Notes: a model not told the origin generated them from the sequence alone. A stretch of 64,000 bases of DNA from Streptomyces sp. NRRL S-337 (GCF_000720175.1 NZ_JOIX01000020.1:1-64000), one strand, 5' to 3'. Positions 27,293 through 36,712 are shown, counted from the first letter of the stretch. A program made the numbers and translations.

Positions 27293-27918
27293 CGCTCGCC
27301 GCCACGGCCGCCGGGCACGGCTTCCTGTCGCCCACCGGCGTCGAGATCGCGTTCCTGCTCGTCGGCATCGGCACCCTGGGCGCGGCCGTCATCACCGTCA
27401 CCACCCGGCAGCTGGTGCACGCCGCCCTCTGGCTGGTCGTCGCGCTCGGCGGGGTCGCGGTCGAATACCTCCTGCTCACGGCCGAGTTCATCGCCTGGGT
27501 GCAGGTGCTCATCTACGTCGGATCCGTGGTCGTCCTGCTGCTCTTCGGGCTGATGCTGACCAAGGCGCCCATCGGACGCTCCCCGGACGCCGATTCCGGC
27601 AACCGCTGGGCGGCGCTCGTGGTTGCGCTCGCCGCGGCCGGCGCCCTGGTCTGGGTCGTCGTCGACGCCTTCCGTGCCACCTGGATCTCCTTCGACGGGC
27701 CCGTCCAGGGCTCCGCCGAGGCCTCCGGCCGCAGCCTCTTCCAGTACTGGGTGCTGCCCTTCGAGGCGCTGTCCGTGCTGCTGCTCGCCGCGCTCGTCGG
27801 GGCGATCGTGCTGTCCCGCCGGGGCGGTGAGGGCAGGGCCCCGGCGGCCGCCCTGCCGGACGCCGCGGCCCGCGCCTCCGCGGCACCCGCCACCGCCCCA
27901 CGAGAGGAGCAGCGCTGA
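27289..27918 (+). CDS. nuoJ: Complex I subunit J
   Basis: A 209-residue membrane subunit with five helices. The segment [32 protein letters not shown] includes the characteristic pi-bulge helix 3 that changes shape during turnover. A short Ala-rich tail follows the last helix. The GTG start overlaps the nuoI stop, and its TGA shares a base with the nuoK ATG (TGATG). Confidence 0.92.
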   Translation: MTLAATAAGHGFLSPTGVEIAFLLVGIGTLGAAVITVTTRQLVHAALWLVVALGGVAVEYLLLTAEFIAWVQVLIYVGSVVVLLLFGLMLTKAPIGRSPDADSGNRWAALVVALAAAGALVWVVVDAFRATWISFDGPVQGSAEASGRSLFQYWVLPFEALSVLLLAALVGAIVLSRRGGEGRAPAAALPDAAARASAAPATAPREEQR

Positions 27919-28286
27919 TGCATCTCGCCTATCCGGCCGTCCTCGCCGTCCTCCTCTTCTGCACCGGGCTGTACGGCGTGCTCGCCCGCCGCAACGCGAT
28001 CCTGGTGCTGATGTCCGTCGAGCTGATGCTCAACGCCGTCAACCTCAACCTCGTCGCCTTCGACGTCTGGCTGCGCGACACCCTGCACTCCGGCCAGGCG
28101 CTCACCCTCTTCACCATCGCCATCGCCGCCGCCGAGATCGGCATCGGCCTGGCGATCGTGCTGCTCGTCTACCGCAACCGCGGCAGCTCCGACATCGACC
28201 GGCTCCGTGACCTCGCCGAGCGGCCGGACGGCGCCGACGCCGACGGGACCCCGCAGCCGGACACCCAGGCGGAGGCCACCGCGTGA
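27918..28286 (+). CDS. nuoK: Complex I subunit K
   Basis: A 122-residue membrane subunit with three helices. The conserved glutamates of the central proton path are present in [16 protein letters not shown] and [18 protein letters not shown]. The final 25 residues are a hydrophilic extension rich in Asp and Pro. It is coupled to nuoJ (one-base overlap) and nuoL (4-bp overlap). Confidence 0.92.
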   Translation: MHLAYPAVLAVLLFCTGLYGVLARRNAILVLMSVELMLNAVNLNLVAFDVWLRDTLHSGQALTLFTIAIAAAEIGIGLAIVLLVYRNRGSSDIDRLRDLAERPDGADADGTPQPDTQAEATA

Positions 28287-30319
28287 CCCTCACGACCACC
28301 GCCGTTCTCGTTCCTCTCCTGCCCTTCCTCGGGGCCGTCGCCGGTCTCCTCCTGGGGCGGCGCACGCCCGGTTTCGTACGGCCGCTGGCCGTGCTGCCGA
28401 CGCTCGCCGCAGCCGGGCTGACCGTGGCGGTCGCCGTCGGCCAGGGCGGCGGGCCGGCCACCGACGTCGCCACCCGGCTCACCCCGACCGGGTCGATCCC
28501 GATCGACCTGGCGCTGCACATCGACGGCTTCGCCGCGCTGATCGCCGTACTCGTCGGCGTCGTGGCGACCTGTGTGCAGATCTACTCCACCGGCTATCTG
28601 CGCGACGATCCGCGCTACCCGTCCTACGCGGCGCTGGTCTCGCTCTTCACCGCCGCGATGCTGCTGGTCGTCTACACCGGCGACCTGATGGTGCTGCTGG
28701 TCGGCTGGGAAGTCATGGGCATCTGCTCGTACTTCCTCGTCGGCCACTACTGGGAGACCGAGACCGCCCGGGCCGCCTCCCTCAAGGCGTTCCTGGTCAC
28801 CAAGCTCGGTGACGTCCCCTTCCTCTTCGGCATCTTCGCGCTGGCCGCCGACACCGGCACCTTCCGGATCACCGGCATCCTCGGCTCGGTCGTCAACCGC
28901 GGCCTGGACCACCCGACGCTGATCGCGCTGCTGCTGCTGGCCGGCGTCGCGGGCAAGTCCGCGCAGTTCCCGCTGCACACCTGGCTCCCGGACGCGATGG
29001 CCGGTCCGACGCCGGTCTCCGCGCTGATCCACGCCGCGACGATGGTGGCGGCCGGCATCTACGTCGTGGCCCGGCTCCTGCCGGTCTTCGCGGCCTCCGC
29101 GGCCGCACTGGTCGTGATGGCCGTCATCGCCGCGATCACCATGGTCGGCTCCGGCCTCGCCGCGCTGGCCCAGGACGACATCAAGCGCGTACTGGCCTAT
29201 TCGACGGTCGGCCAGCTCGGCTACATGCTGGGCGCGCTCGCCGTCGGCGACCGCGGCGCCGCCGTCTTCCACCTCCTGGCGCACGGTGCGTTCAAGGCCC
29301 TCCTCTTCCTCGGCGCGGGCGTGATCATCCACGCCGCGGGCACCAACTCGCTCGCCGCCATGTCCCGGATGAGCGGCCTGTCCCGGCGCATCCCGGACGC
29401 CTACTGGACCGTGACGGTGGCGCTGCTCGCGCTCGCCGCGATCCCGCCGTTCGCCGGCTTCTTCTCCAAGGAAGCCGTCCTCGGCGCAGCCGAGCACGCC
29501 GCCACCGGCGCCGCCCACGGCATCCCCGGCGCGGCCGGCTGGACCGTCCTGGTCTCCGGACTGCTCACCGCCCTCCTCACCGCGGCCTACGCCGCCCGCC
29601 TGTGGCTGCTCGCCTTCAAGGGCCGGGGCGTCGAGGCCCCCGACCTTCCCCAAGCTCTCAACTCCGTTCGAGCAGGGGAGACCCCAAGTCCCCAGCCGGT
29701 CGTGATGAACGCCGTCCTGTGGGTGCTCTTCGTCCCCACCGTCGCACTGGGCCTTTCCGCCCCCCTCCTGCCCGAGTGGTTCGACGGGCGCTCGCTCGCT
29801 CCGACCCTGACCACCTCCGTCGTCGGCACCGGTATCGCCGTCGTCGGCGGCCTGGTCACCTACGCCACCTGGCGCCACACCACCGCGCTCGCCGCCCGCA
29901 CCCCCATCGGCGCGGTCGTCGTCGACCCGGACGCGGCTCCCGGGCTCGCCGAGGAGACGGCCATCGCCACCCACGCCCCGGTCTACGGCGACAACGCCGG
30001 CGCCGCGGACCCGGCCGACCCGGGCCGCCTCCTCCTCGGCCCGCTGCACCGCCACGCCGCCGTCGGCTTCCACCTGGACGCCGTCTACTCCGCGCTGTTC
30101 GTCCGGCCCGTACGCGCCGCCGCCACGCTCGTCCGCTTCCTGGACCGCGAGGTCGTCGACACCTACGTCCGCGGTGCGGGCACCGCCCCGCGCTGGCTGG
30201 GCGCCGCCGTCCGCCGCGCCCAGACCGGGAACGTGCAGACCTACCTCGGCGCGCTGCTGGCGGGCTCACTCGTCCTGGCGATCGCCGCCGTCCTCGTCGC
30301 CACGGGCACGGGAGCCTGA
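28283..30319 (+). CDS. nuoL: Complex I subunit L (antiporter-like), with in-frame insertion
   Basis: A 678-residue antiporter-like subunit. The proton-path glutamate lies in [20 protein letters not shown], and lysines follow in [17 protein letters not shown] and [12 protein letters not shown]. The long amphipathic C-terminal helix region is present. Near residue 455, between [11 protein letters not shown] and [11 protein letters not shown], the run [17 protein letters not shown] is encoded by a palindromic 44-bp element (29645-29688). This looks like an insertion that kept the frame. The GTG start overlaps nuoK. Proton pumping is expected if the complex assembles. Confidence 0.92.
   Translation: MTLTTTAVLVPLLPFLGAVAGLLLGRRTPGFVRPLAVLPTLAAAGLTVAVAVGQGGGPATDVATRLTPTGSIPIDLALHIDGFAALIAVLVGVVATCVQIYSTGYLRDDPRYPSYAALVSLFTAAMLLVVYTGDLMVLLVGWEVMGICSYFLVGHYWETETARAASLKAFLVTKLGDVPFLFGIFALAADTGTFRITGILGSVVNRGLDHPTLIALLLLAGVAGKSAQFPLHTWLPDAMAGPTPVSALIHAATMVAAGIYVVARLLPVFAASAAALVVMAVIAAITMVGSGLAALAQDDIKRVLAYSTVGQLGYMLGALAVGDRGAAVFHLLAHGAFKALLFLGAGVIIHAAGTNSLAAMSRMSGLSRRIPDAYWTVTVALLALAAIPPFAGFFSKEAVLGAAEHAATGAAHGIPGAAGWTVLVSGLLTALLTAAYAARLWLLAFKGRGVEAPDLPQALNSVRAGETPSPQPVVMNAVLWVLFVPTVALGLSAPLLPEWFDGRSLAPTLTTSVVGTGIAVVGGLVTYATWRHTTALAARTPIGAVVVDPDAAPGLAEETAIATHAPVYGDNAGAADPADPGRLLLGPLHRHAAVGFHLDAVYSALFVRPVRAAATLVRFLDREVVDTYVRGAGTAPRWLGAAVRRAQTGNVQTYLGALLAGSLVLAIAAVLVATGTGA
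29645..29688 (+). mobile_element. Palindromic mini-element inserted in nuoL
   Basis: The left end is CTTCCCCAAGCTCTC and the right end GAGCAGGGGAGACCCCAAG. CCCCAAGCTC pairs imperfectly with GAGCAGGGG around a short AACTCCGTTC loop. I recall near-identical CCCCAAGCTCTC...GAGCAGGGG palindromes scattered through Streptomyces genomes, usually between genes. Here it adds about 15 codons in frame. It has no coding capacity of its own, so any movement would be in trans. Confidence 0.6.
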
Positions 30320-30322
30320 CCG

Positions 30323-31966
30323 ATGCACCTGACTCAGACCACCCTGCAGATCCTCCTCGTGGGCGTCGTCGCCCTCCCCCTCCTCGGCGCGCTCGCCGCG
30401 CTGCTGCCCGCGCCGCCCGGTCTGAAGGGCAAGAACCCCGACCAGGCCGTACTGCGCCACGGCGTGACCGTCACCGGCGTCGTGCTCGCCGCCAGCGTCG
30501 CGCTGGCCGCCGGCTTCGACCACGCTCAGCCGGCGCGTATGCAGGCCACCACCGACATCAGCTGGATCCCGGCGCTCGGCATCCGCATCCACCTCGGCGT
30601 CGACGGCATCTCGCTCCCCCTCGTCGTCATGACCGCGCTGCTGACCTTCCTCTGCGCGCTCTACTCCTACTTCCACATGCCAACGGGCCCGTCTCCCAAG
30701 GCATTTGTGGCCCTGCTGCTCGTCCTGGAGGCCGGCACCCTCGCCACCTTCGCCGTCCTGGACCTGATGCTCTTCTTCCTCGCCTTCGAGATGGTCCTCA
30801 TCCCGATGTACTTCCTCATCGCCCGCTGGGGCGGTGCGGGGAAGCAGGCGGCGGCATGGAAGTTCATCCTCTACACGCTGCTCGGCTCCGTCGTGATGCT
30901 GCTCGGCCTCCTCCTCATCGGCGTGAAATCCGGCACGTTCGACATGGTCGCACTCGCCACTGACAACGGCCCGAAAGCCCAGCTCAGCCACACCGTCCAG
31001 CTCCTCGCGGTGCTCGCGATCGGGATCGGACTGGCCGTCAAGTCCCCGATGTGGCCGCTGCACAGCTGGCTGCCCGACGCGCACACCGCCGCACCCACCG
31101 TCGGCTCGGTCCTGCTGGCCGGCGTCCTGCTGAAGATGGGCACCTACGGGTTCGTCCGGATCGCGTTGCCCATCACCCCGGAGGGCATGCACACCTACGC
31201 GCCCTACCTCGCCGCGTTCGCCGCCGTCGGCATCATCTACGGCTCGCTCGCCTGCCTCGCCCTCGTCCGCAAGGGTGGCAAGGGCGACCTCAAGCGCCTG
31301 ATCGCCTACAGCTCCGTCGGCCACATGGGCTTCGTCCTGCTCGGCATCGCCAGCATGACCCCCACCGGCGTCAACGGCGCCCTGTTCGCCAACATCGCGC
31401 ACGGCCTGATCACCGGCCTGCTGTTCTTCCTCGTCGGTGCCCTCAAGGACCGCACCGGCACCACCGACCTCGACGCCCTGGCCGGCACCACCGGCGCCGC
31501 CCTCTACGGCAAGGCCCCCCGCTTCGGCGGCCTGCTCGCCTTCGGGGCGGTCGCCTCGCTCGGCCTGCCCGGACTGGCCGGCTTCTGGGGCGAGATGCTC
31601 GCCATGTTCGGCGCCTTCCGGCCCGCCGCGGGCCTGAGCCGCCCCGCCTTCCTGACGTTCATGGTGCTGGCCGGCCTCGGCACCCTGCTGACCGCCGCAT
31701 ACCTCCTCCTGGTCGTCCGCCGGGTCTGCATGGGCGGCACCCCGCACCTCGCCCCCACCGCCCCGCTCGGCGGCGTCGACGGCGACCCGGAGCGGCCCGC
31801 GGCGGCCACCCCCGCCCCCGCCCCGGCCGTCCCCGACCTCGCGGGTTACGAGTACGCGGCCTGGTCCCCCCTGGCCGCCCTCACCGTCCTCGCCGGACTG
31901 TGGCCCGCGGCCCTCCTCGGCCTCACCGACCCGGCCGTCCAGCAGCTCCTCGGAGGCGGTAAGTGA
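30323..31966 (+). CDS. nuoM: Complex I subunit M
   Basis: A 547-residue antiporter-like subunit. The conserved glutamate is in FLAFEMVLIPMYFLIARWGG, the broken-helix lysine region in KSPMWPLHSWLPDAHTAAPT, and a further one in GDLKRLIAYSSVGHMGFVLLG. A loop rich in Ala and Pro near residues 490-515 is longer than usual. It starts 3 bp after the nuoL stop and overlaps nuoN. It would be one of the three proton-translocating modules with NuoL and NuoN. Confidence 0.94.
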   Translation: MHLTQTTLQILLVGVVALPLLGALAALLPAPPGLKGKNPDQAVLRHGVTVTGVVLAASVALAAGFDHAQPARMQATTDISWIPALGIRIHLGVDGISLPLVVMTALLTFLCALYSYFHMPTGPSPKAFVALLLVLEAGTLATFAVLDLMLFFLAFEMVLIPMYFLIARWGGAGKQAAAWKFILYTLLGSVVMLLGLLLIGVKSGTFDMVALATDNGPKAQLSHTVQLLAVLAIGIGLAVKSPMWPLHSWLPDAHTAAPTVGSVLLAGVLLKMGTYGFVRIALPITPEGMHTYAPYLAAFAAVGIIYGSLACLALVRKGGKGDLKRLIAYSSVGHMGFVLLGIASMTPTGVNGALFANIAHGLITGLLFFLVGALKDRTGTTDLDALAGTTGAALYGKAPRFGGLLAFGAVASLGLPGLAGFWGEMLAMFGAFRPAAGLSRPAFLTFMVLAGLGTLLTAAYLLLVVRRVCMGGTPHLAPTAPLGGVDGDPERPAAATPAPAPAVPDLAGYEYAAWSPLAALTVLAGLWPAALLGLTDPAVQQLLGGGK

Positions 31967-33489
31967 TGAGCTCGATCACCTCTCTGGTCCAGTCCGTCGA
32001 CTGGGTCGCCGTCGCCCCGCCCACGATCACCGCGGTCGTCGCCCTGGCGGTGCTGGTCGCCGACCTGTTCGTGCCCCCGGCCCGCAAGCCGCTGCTGGGC
32101 TGGGCCGCCACCGCGGGCCTCGTCCTCGCCGCGCTGTCCCTGCTGCCCCTCCTGGGCGGCGACCGCCGCACCTTCTGCCTCCCCGGGCACCCCGACGTGT
32201 GCAGCTACGTCGCCGACCCGTTCGCCCTGGTCATCCAGTTCCTGGTGCTCGGCGGCGCGCTGCTGACCGCCCTGCTGTCCCTCGACACCATCAAGGACCA
32301 CGACCTGCCCGCCGGCGAGTACTGGTTCCTGCTGCTGTCCTCGGCCGCCGGCGCCGCCCTGCTGCCCGCCTCCCGGGACCTGGCCACCCTCGTCATCGCC
32401 CTGGAGGTCGCCTCCCTGCCGGCCTTCGCCCTCGTGGGCCTGCGCCGCGGCGACCGGCTCTCCTCCGAGGCGGCGCTGAAGTTCTTCCTCTCCTCGGTGG
32501 CCGCCACCGCCGTGATGCTGCTCGGCGTCAGCTTCGTCTACGCCGCCACCCGCAGCCTCTACCTCTCCCGGGTGGCGCACGCCCTCACCGACCTCCCCGA
32601 CGCCCGCCTCGCCACCCTGGCCAGCGCCGGCGTCGCGCTCACCCTGGTCGGCTTCGCCTTCAAGACGGCGGCCGCCCCGTTCCACTTCTGGGTGCCCGAC
32701 ACCTACGTCGGCGCCCCGCTGCCGATCGCCGGCTACCTCTCCGTGGTCGGCAAGGCAGTCGGCTTCTCCGGTCTGATCCTGGTCACCGTCCAGGGCTTCC
32801 CGGCGTACGCCGACGTCTGGGGCCCGGCGCTGGCCGTCCTCGCCGCGCTCACCATGACCGTCGGCAACGTCGCCGCCCTCCGCCAGGACCCGCGCCGCGA
32901 GCACAGCGCGGTCCGCCTGCTCGCCTGGTCGTCGGTCGGCCAGGCCGGCTACCTCCTGGTGCCGCTGGCCGCCGCGGGCTACACCCACCGGCCGGCGCAC
33001 GCCATCGGCGCCACCGTCGTCTACGCCCTGATGTACGCGGCCGTGAACCTCGGCGCGTTCGCCGTCGCCGCCCTGGTGGCCCGTACGCGCCCCGCCAACC
33101 GCGTCACCGACTACCGGGGCCTGTACGCCCGCCGGCCGCTCGTCGCGCTCGCCATGGGCTTCTTCCTGCTCTGCCTGGCCGGTCTTCCGCCGGGCATCAT
33201 CGGGCTGTTCGCCAAGGTCACGGTGTTCTCCGCGGCCGTCGACGCCGGGCTGGCCTGGCTCGCCGTGGTCATGGCCGTCAACGTCGTGATCGCGCTCTAC
33301 TACTACCTGCAGTGGACGGCGGTGCTCTTCCGGGGCGCCGAGGAACCCGCACCCGCCGGGCCGCGGCCGCCCGCCCCCCGGATCCCGGCCCCGCTGGCCA
33401 CCGCCATCGCCCTCGCCACCGTCCTCGGTCTCGCCCTCTCCGGCGCGCCCCAGCTCGTCCTGCGCTTCGCCTCCGGCGCGCTCCTCTGA
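31966..33489 (+). CDS. nuoN: Complex I subunit N
   Basis: A 507-residue antiporter-like subunit, the last gene of the operon. Typical features are SLPAFALVGLRRGDRLSSEAALK, FKTAAAPFHFWVPDTYVGAP and the C-terminal LAGLPPGIIGLFAKVTVFSAA. ATG 31966 and the preceding in-frame GTG 31963 are both possible, both overlapping the nuoM stop; GGAGG lies at 31951-31955. No nuoD, E, F or G follows. The next gene, htpX, is separated by 205 bp and has its own leader. Confidence 0.92.
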   Translation: MSSITSLVQSVDWVAVAPPTITAVVALAVLVADLFVPPARKPLLGWAATAGLVLAALSLLPLLGGDRRTFCLPGHPDVCSYVADPFALVIQFLVLGGALLTALLSLDTIKDHDLPAGEYWFLLLSSAAGAALLPASRDLATLVIALEVASLPAFALVGLRRGDRLSSEAALKFFLSSVAATAVMLLGVSFVYAATRSLYLSRVAHALTDLPDARLATLASAGVALTLVGFAFKTAAAPFHFWVPDTYVGAPLPIAGYLSVVGKAVGFSGLILVTVQGFPAYADVWGPALAVLAALTMTVGNVAALRQDPRREHSAVRLLAWSSVGQAGYLLVPLAAAGYTHRPAHAIGATVVYALMYAAVNLGAFAVAALVARTRPANRVTDYRGLYARRPLVALAMGFFLLCLAGLPPGIIGLFAKVTVFSAAVDAGLAWLAVVMAVNVVIALYYYLQWTAVLFRGAEEPAPAGPRPPAPRIPAPLATAIALATVLGLALSGAPQLVLRFASGALL

Positions 33490-33694
33490 CCGACGCGGCC
33501 GATCCGGGCCACCCATACGGCGGTACGGCGCCCACCACTCCACGGACGGGTCCCCGACGCCCGTCCCCGGCCCCCTCGCCCGGGCAGCGGGAACCCGGCC
33601 CGTTCATCTCGCGTTGACCAGTGAGTAAGGGTCCACTGAAGAGTGGAGCAACGCAGCACAGGGTTCCCCTGCCGCACCGCTTGGAGGGCGTACC

Positions 33695-34561
33695 GTGCAC
33701 CGCCGGCACAACGGGCTCAGAACCGCCGTACTCCTCGGGGGACTGTCCGCACTCATCATCCTCATCGGCAGTTTCTTCGGGCGTACGGGCCTGATCGTCG
33801 CCGTTCTCGTCGCCCTGGCGACCAACGCCTACGCGTACTGGAACAGCGACAAACTCGCCCTGCGCGCCATGCGGGCCCGCCCGGTGAGCGAGTTCGAGGC
33901 GCCGCAGCTCTACCGCATGGTCCGCGAGCTGTCGACGGCCGCCCGCCAGCCCATGCCGCGGCTGTACATCTCCCCGACCCAGGCGCCGAACGCCTTCGCC
34001 ACCGGCCGCAACCCGCGCAACGCCGCGGTCTGCTGCACCGACGGCATCCTCCGCCTCCTCGACGAGCGCGAGCTGCGCGGCGTCATCGGCCATGAGCTCA
34101 GCCACGTCTACAACCGCGACATCCTCATCTCGTCCGTCGCCGGCGCGCTGGCCTCCGTCGTGATGTTCCTGGTCAACTTCGCCTGGCTGATCCCCATAGG
34201 CCGGTCCGAGGACGACGAGGGACCCGGTCTGCTGGGCATGCTGCTGATCGCGCTTCTCGGCCCGATCGCGGCCTCGCTCATCCAGCTGGCGGTCAGCCGC
34301 TCCCGCGAGTACCAGGCCGACGCCTCGGGCGCCCAGCTCACCGGCGACCCGCTCGCCCTGGCCTCCGCCCTGCGCAAGTTGGAGATCGGCACCCAGCAGC
34401 TGCCGCTCCCGCCCGAGCCGCGGCTGGAGACCGCCGGCCACATGATGATCGCCAACCCGTTCCGGGCCGGCGAGGGCATGTCCAAGCTGTTCTCCACCCA
34501 CCCCCCGATGCACGAACGCATCGCCCGCCTGGAGCAGATGGCCGGCCACCACCGCCCCTGA
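33695..34561 (+). CDS. htpX: HtpX-like membrane zinc metalloprotease (M48B)
   Basis: A 288-residue membrane protease that helps degrade misfolded membrane proteins. Two N-terminal hydrophobic segments ([35 protein letters not shown]) precede the zinc site HELSH at 133-137. Two further segments follow, then the third ligand glutamate in [11 protein letters not shown]. The start is GTG with GGAGGG eight bases upstream. TTGACC 17 bp before TGAAGA (near 33613) is a weak promoter candidate. It is monocistronic after the nuo operon. Confidence 0.92.
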   Translation: MHRRHNGLRTAVLLGGLSALIILIGSFFGRTGLIVAVLVALATNAYAYWNSDKLALRAMRARPVSEFEAPQLYRMVRELSTAARQPMPRLYISPTQAPNAFATGRNPRNAAVCCTDGILRLLDERELRGVIGHELSHVYNRDILISSVAGALASVVMFLVNFAWLIPIGRSEDDEGPGLLGMLLIALLGPIAASLIQLAVSRSREYQADASGAQLTGDPLALASALRKLEIGTQQLPLPPEPRLETAGHMMIANPFRAGEGMSKLFSTHPPMHERIARLEQMAGHHRP

Positions 34562-34685
34562 CCCCCGCGGACACCGCTGGCCGCCCCTCGGGCACCGGCG
34601 CATCATGAACGCAACGCTCCACCGGCCCCGGTGCGTCTAGCACGGCAGTTACCCCGTTCGCCGTGCCCGTGGAAGGCTGCCGATC

Positions 34686-35078
34686 ATGAAGCTCATCCTC
34701 AACGTCCTCTGGCTGATCCTCAGCGGGTTCTGGCTCGCCCTCGGCTACCTCCTCGCGGGCATCATCTGCTGCATCCTGATCATCACGATCCCGTTCGGCA
34801 TCGCGTCCTTCCGCATCGCCGGCTACGCCCTCTGGCCCTTCGGCCGCACGACCGTCGTCCGGCGCGACGCCGGCGCCGGCTCCGCCATCGGCAACGTCAT
34901 CTGGATCATCTTCGCGGGCTGGTGGCTGGCCCTGGGCCACATCGTCACCGGCCTCGCCCTGTGCGTGACGATCATCGGCATCCCGTTCGGCATCGCCAAC
35001 TTCAAGATGATTCCGATCTCCCTGCTGCCGCTCGGCCGCGAGATCGTGCCCACGGACCAGCCGTTCGCCACTCGTTGA
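34686..35078 (+). CDS. yccF: YccF-family inner membrane protein
   Basis: A 130-residue membrane protein with two copies of the YccF (DUF307) motif. Each copy is a hydrophobic helix pair followed by TIPFGIASFRIAGYALWPFG (near 37-56) or GIPFGIANFKMIPISLLPLG (near 97-116). Its function is unknown. The 90-bp 3' end (34980-35069) is repeated, slightly diverged, at 36253-36342. A hairpin terminator follows at 35111. Confidence 0.88.
   Translation: MKLILNVLWLILSGFWLALGYLLAGIICCILIITIPFGIASFRIAGYALWPFGRTTVVRRDAGAGSAIGNVIWIIFAGWWLALGHIVTGLALCVTIIGIPFGIANFKMIPISLLPLGREIVPTDQPFATR
34980..35069 (+). repeat. Direct repeat copy A (3' end of yccF)
   Basis: A 90-bp segment coding IPFGIANFKMIPISLLPLGR and onward to the near-terminal residues. 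It is matched by 36253-36342 with about four mismatches. The two copies bracket 1.2 kb of decayed, lower-GC DNA. Confidence 0.85.
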
Positions 35079-35327
35079 TCAAGTGGTTGGGCCGGCGAAG
35101 GCCCATGGTGGGGGCCGGGGAACGTGAATCCCCGGCCTTCTGCGCATCGGTCGGTCTGGGCTGGCAACTGGATAGTCGGCGCCTTCTTGGCGAGCAGGTC
35201 CATCAGGTCGTGGAGGGTCGCGGCGTAGGCGGTGAGAATGGTCCCCGATGGGTTGCCGGTCGACTCGATAGAGAATCGGGTACACGCTCATGTCGCTCGT
35301 CGAGGACGAGTCAAGGCGCCAACCCCT
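35079..35327. other. Left part of decayed island after yccF
   Basis: No intact gene. On the minus strand between about 35150 and 35270, broken frames read ILTAYAATLHDLMDLLAKKA and MSVYPILYRVDRQPIGDH. They look like pieces of one frameshifted coding sequence that I cannot identify. Confidence 0.35.
35111..35139 (+). terminator. Hairpin terminator after yccF
   Basis: GGCCGGGGA (35113-35121) pairs perfectly with TCCCCGGCC (35129-35137) across a seven-base loop. It lies 33 bp past the yccF stop and is followed by TTCTGC. Confidence 0.6.
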
Positions 35328-36151
35328 ATGGATGCGGAACTGGCGAAACCTTTCCCCTTCTCGGGAGTGAATGTGGACCCGTCGCAGAGCGAAGCGCAGC
35401 CACCCCGCCCCCATACGGTCGAACGTCTCATTGATATTCGAGGTCTCCTCGGATTGCTACTTGCGGGCTTCGCGGGAGCAGCGAATCTGGTTGGCCTGCG
35501 CAGCGCCGAACTGGCCGCAATCCTTCGTCATCAAGGAATCCTGGTAGGGCTTGCGTCCGTTCTGTTGCTCGGTGCGCTGATCTGCGCCATTTCCAGCATC
35601 TTTACAGAAATGAGCTACCCCAGTACACCTTTGGATCACTGGCGCCGCGACATCTTTCCTGCTAGCCATCTCTGCGTTTGTATCTATGTAGTCAGGATAC
35701 CGAAAACGCAATTTGGGGACGCGGCTGGATTCTTGGATGCGGCCTGCTCCTCACAGCGCTCGCCATCACCGGGATAGTCGCATGGGTAATTCGTCGACCT
35801 GGGCAACCTGCAATCTCCTTGCGCGAGTCGAAGCAAGGAACCAGGCCGTAACATCGTTTCCACAACGGGAAGCCAGCACGGATTTCAAAGGCGACATGGG
35901 AGAGGTGTCTGCGAAAGTATCCGCCACAAAGCTGCGCGACTACGAGCACATCACTCTTGAAGTTCATGACGTCCCGAGGGGAAGCTCCGCCAGAGAATCC
36001 GGCGCTGCCGAGCGGGCATGCAAACGAAGCCGCAACCCAGCGCGCCCCCCTGGCAGCGACGATCGACGCGACGCCGATCACAACAACGGCCCAGGCCCCG
36101 TACCGTCTCCTCCCCCTCGGCCGCAGGTCCCACGGCCCGGCTATGAGCTAA
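35328..36151 (+). pseudogene. Frameshifted four-helix membrane protein remnant
   Basis: Reading the three plus frames together gives one coherent protein broken by shifts. Frame A (from ATG 35328) carries hydrophobic segments LLGLLLAGFAGAANLVGL and VGLASVLLLGALICAISSIF. Frame B (about 35637-35691) continues WITGAATSFLLAISAFVSM, then stops. Frame C (about 35712-35851) gives WILGCGLLLTALAITGIVAW, then stops. A further shift leads to FKGDMGEVSAKVSATKLRDY in the first downstream frame. At least three frameshifts and lower GC than the neighbours argue for a decayed, horizontally acquired gene; assembly error is the alternative. The family is not recognised. Confidence 0.5.
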
Positions 36152-36168
36152 CAGCCCGAGTCCCATGA

Positions 36169-36220
36169 GAGGGAGAACCGGAAGCGGATCGGGTCGGAGG
36201 GAGAGCCGGAGGCGGATCGG
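36169..36220 (+). repeat. 24-bp direct repeat, two copies
   Basis: GAGGGAGAACCGGAAGCGGA plus TCGG at 36169-36192 is repeated at 36197-36220 with two substitutions. It lies at the right edge of the decayed island, just before the second yccF-end copy. Confidence 0.7.
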
Positions 36221-36252
36221 CCGTGTTGCCCGATGCTGCCCGCCCGAGAACG

Positions 36253-36342
36253 ATCCCGTTCGGCATCGCCAACTTCACGATGATCCCGATCTCCCTGCTG
36301 CCGCTCGGCCGCGAGATCGTGCCCACGGACCAGCCTTTCGCG
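36253..36342 (+). pseudogene. Detached copy of the yccF 3' end (direct repeat copy B)
   Basis: It codes TIPFGIANFTMIPISLLPLG and REIVPTDQPFA, the same as the end of yccF except for Lys-to-Thr and a lost stop. It has no start or ribosome site. It marks the right border of the island as a flanking duplication. Confidence 0.8.
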
Positions 36343-36490
36343 GCCCGCCGAGCATGCCGGGCGGGTGCTCCGGTCACCCGCCCTGACCAGCGCATACGCC
36401 AGTGGGAAGGCGCGTCCTGAGCCGGTTCTTCCCGGAAGTGGCACCGCCTGCGTCGACCAGCCGCGCGTTCCTGGGCGCATACTGGCGACA

Positions 36491-36712
36491 ATGACAAAGC
36501 CAGCCGCAGCCCGGCGTCATCTGTCGTCAAGTCCCTTCAAGCCCCCGGTCACGCCACCGCTCAAGCACTTCGCGAGCGGCGACCGGGTCACACACGATGA
36601 GTATGGCCTCGGCCGCGTGATCGGTATCGAGGACGAGGTCGCGGTACTTGTCGACTTCGGTTCGCTCCAGGCACGGATCGTGAGTCCGTACGCGAAGCTG
36701 ACCAAACTCTGA
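36491..36712 (+). CDS. Small stand-alone UvrD/PcrA-C-terminal-like Tudor protein
   Basis: A 73-residue protein with a basic N-terminus. From residue 27 a compact beta domain follows: SGDRVTHDEYGLGRVIGIED, then AVLVDFGS and RIVSPYAKLTKL. This resembles the Tudor/KOW-like tail of UvrD/PcrA helicases, which contacts RNA polymerase. Free-standing versions occur in Streptomyces; their role is unproven, but binding to RNA polymerase or nucleic acid is a fair guess. The ATG at 36491 is used; ribosome-site support is weak (GGCGACA). Confidence 0.68.
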   Translation: MTKPAAARRHLSSSPFKPPVTPPLKHFASGDRVTHDEYGLGRVIGIEDEVAVLVDFGSLQARIVSPYAKLTKL

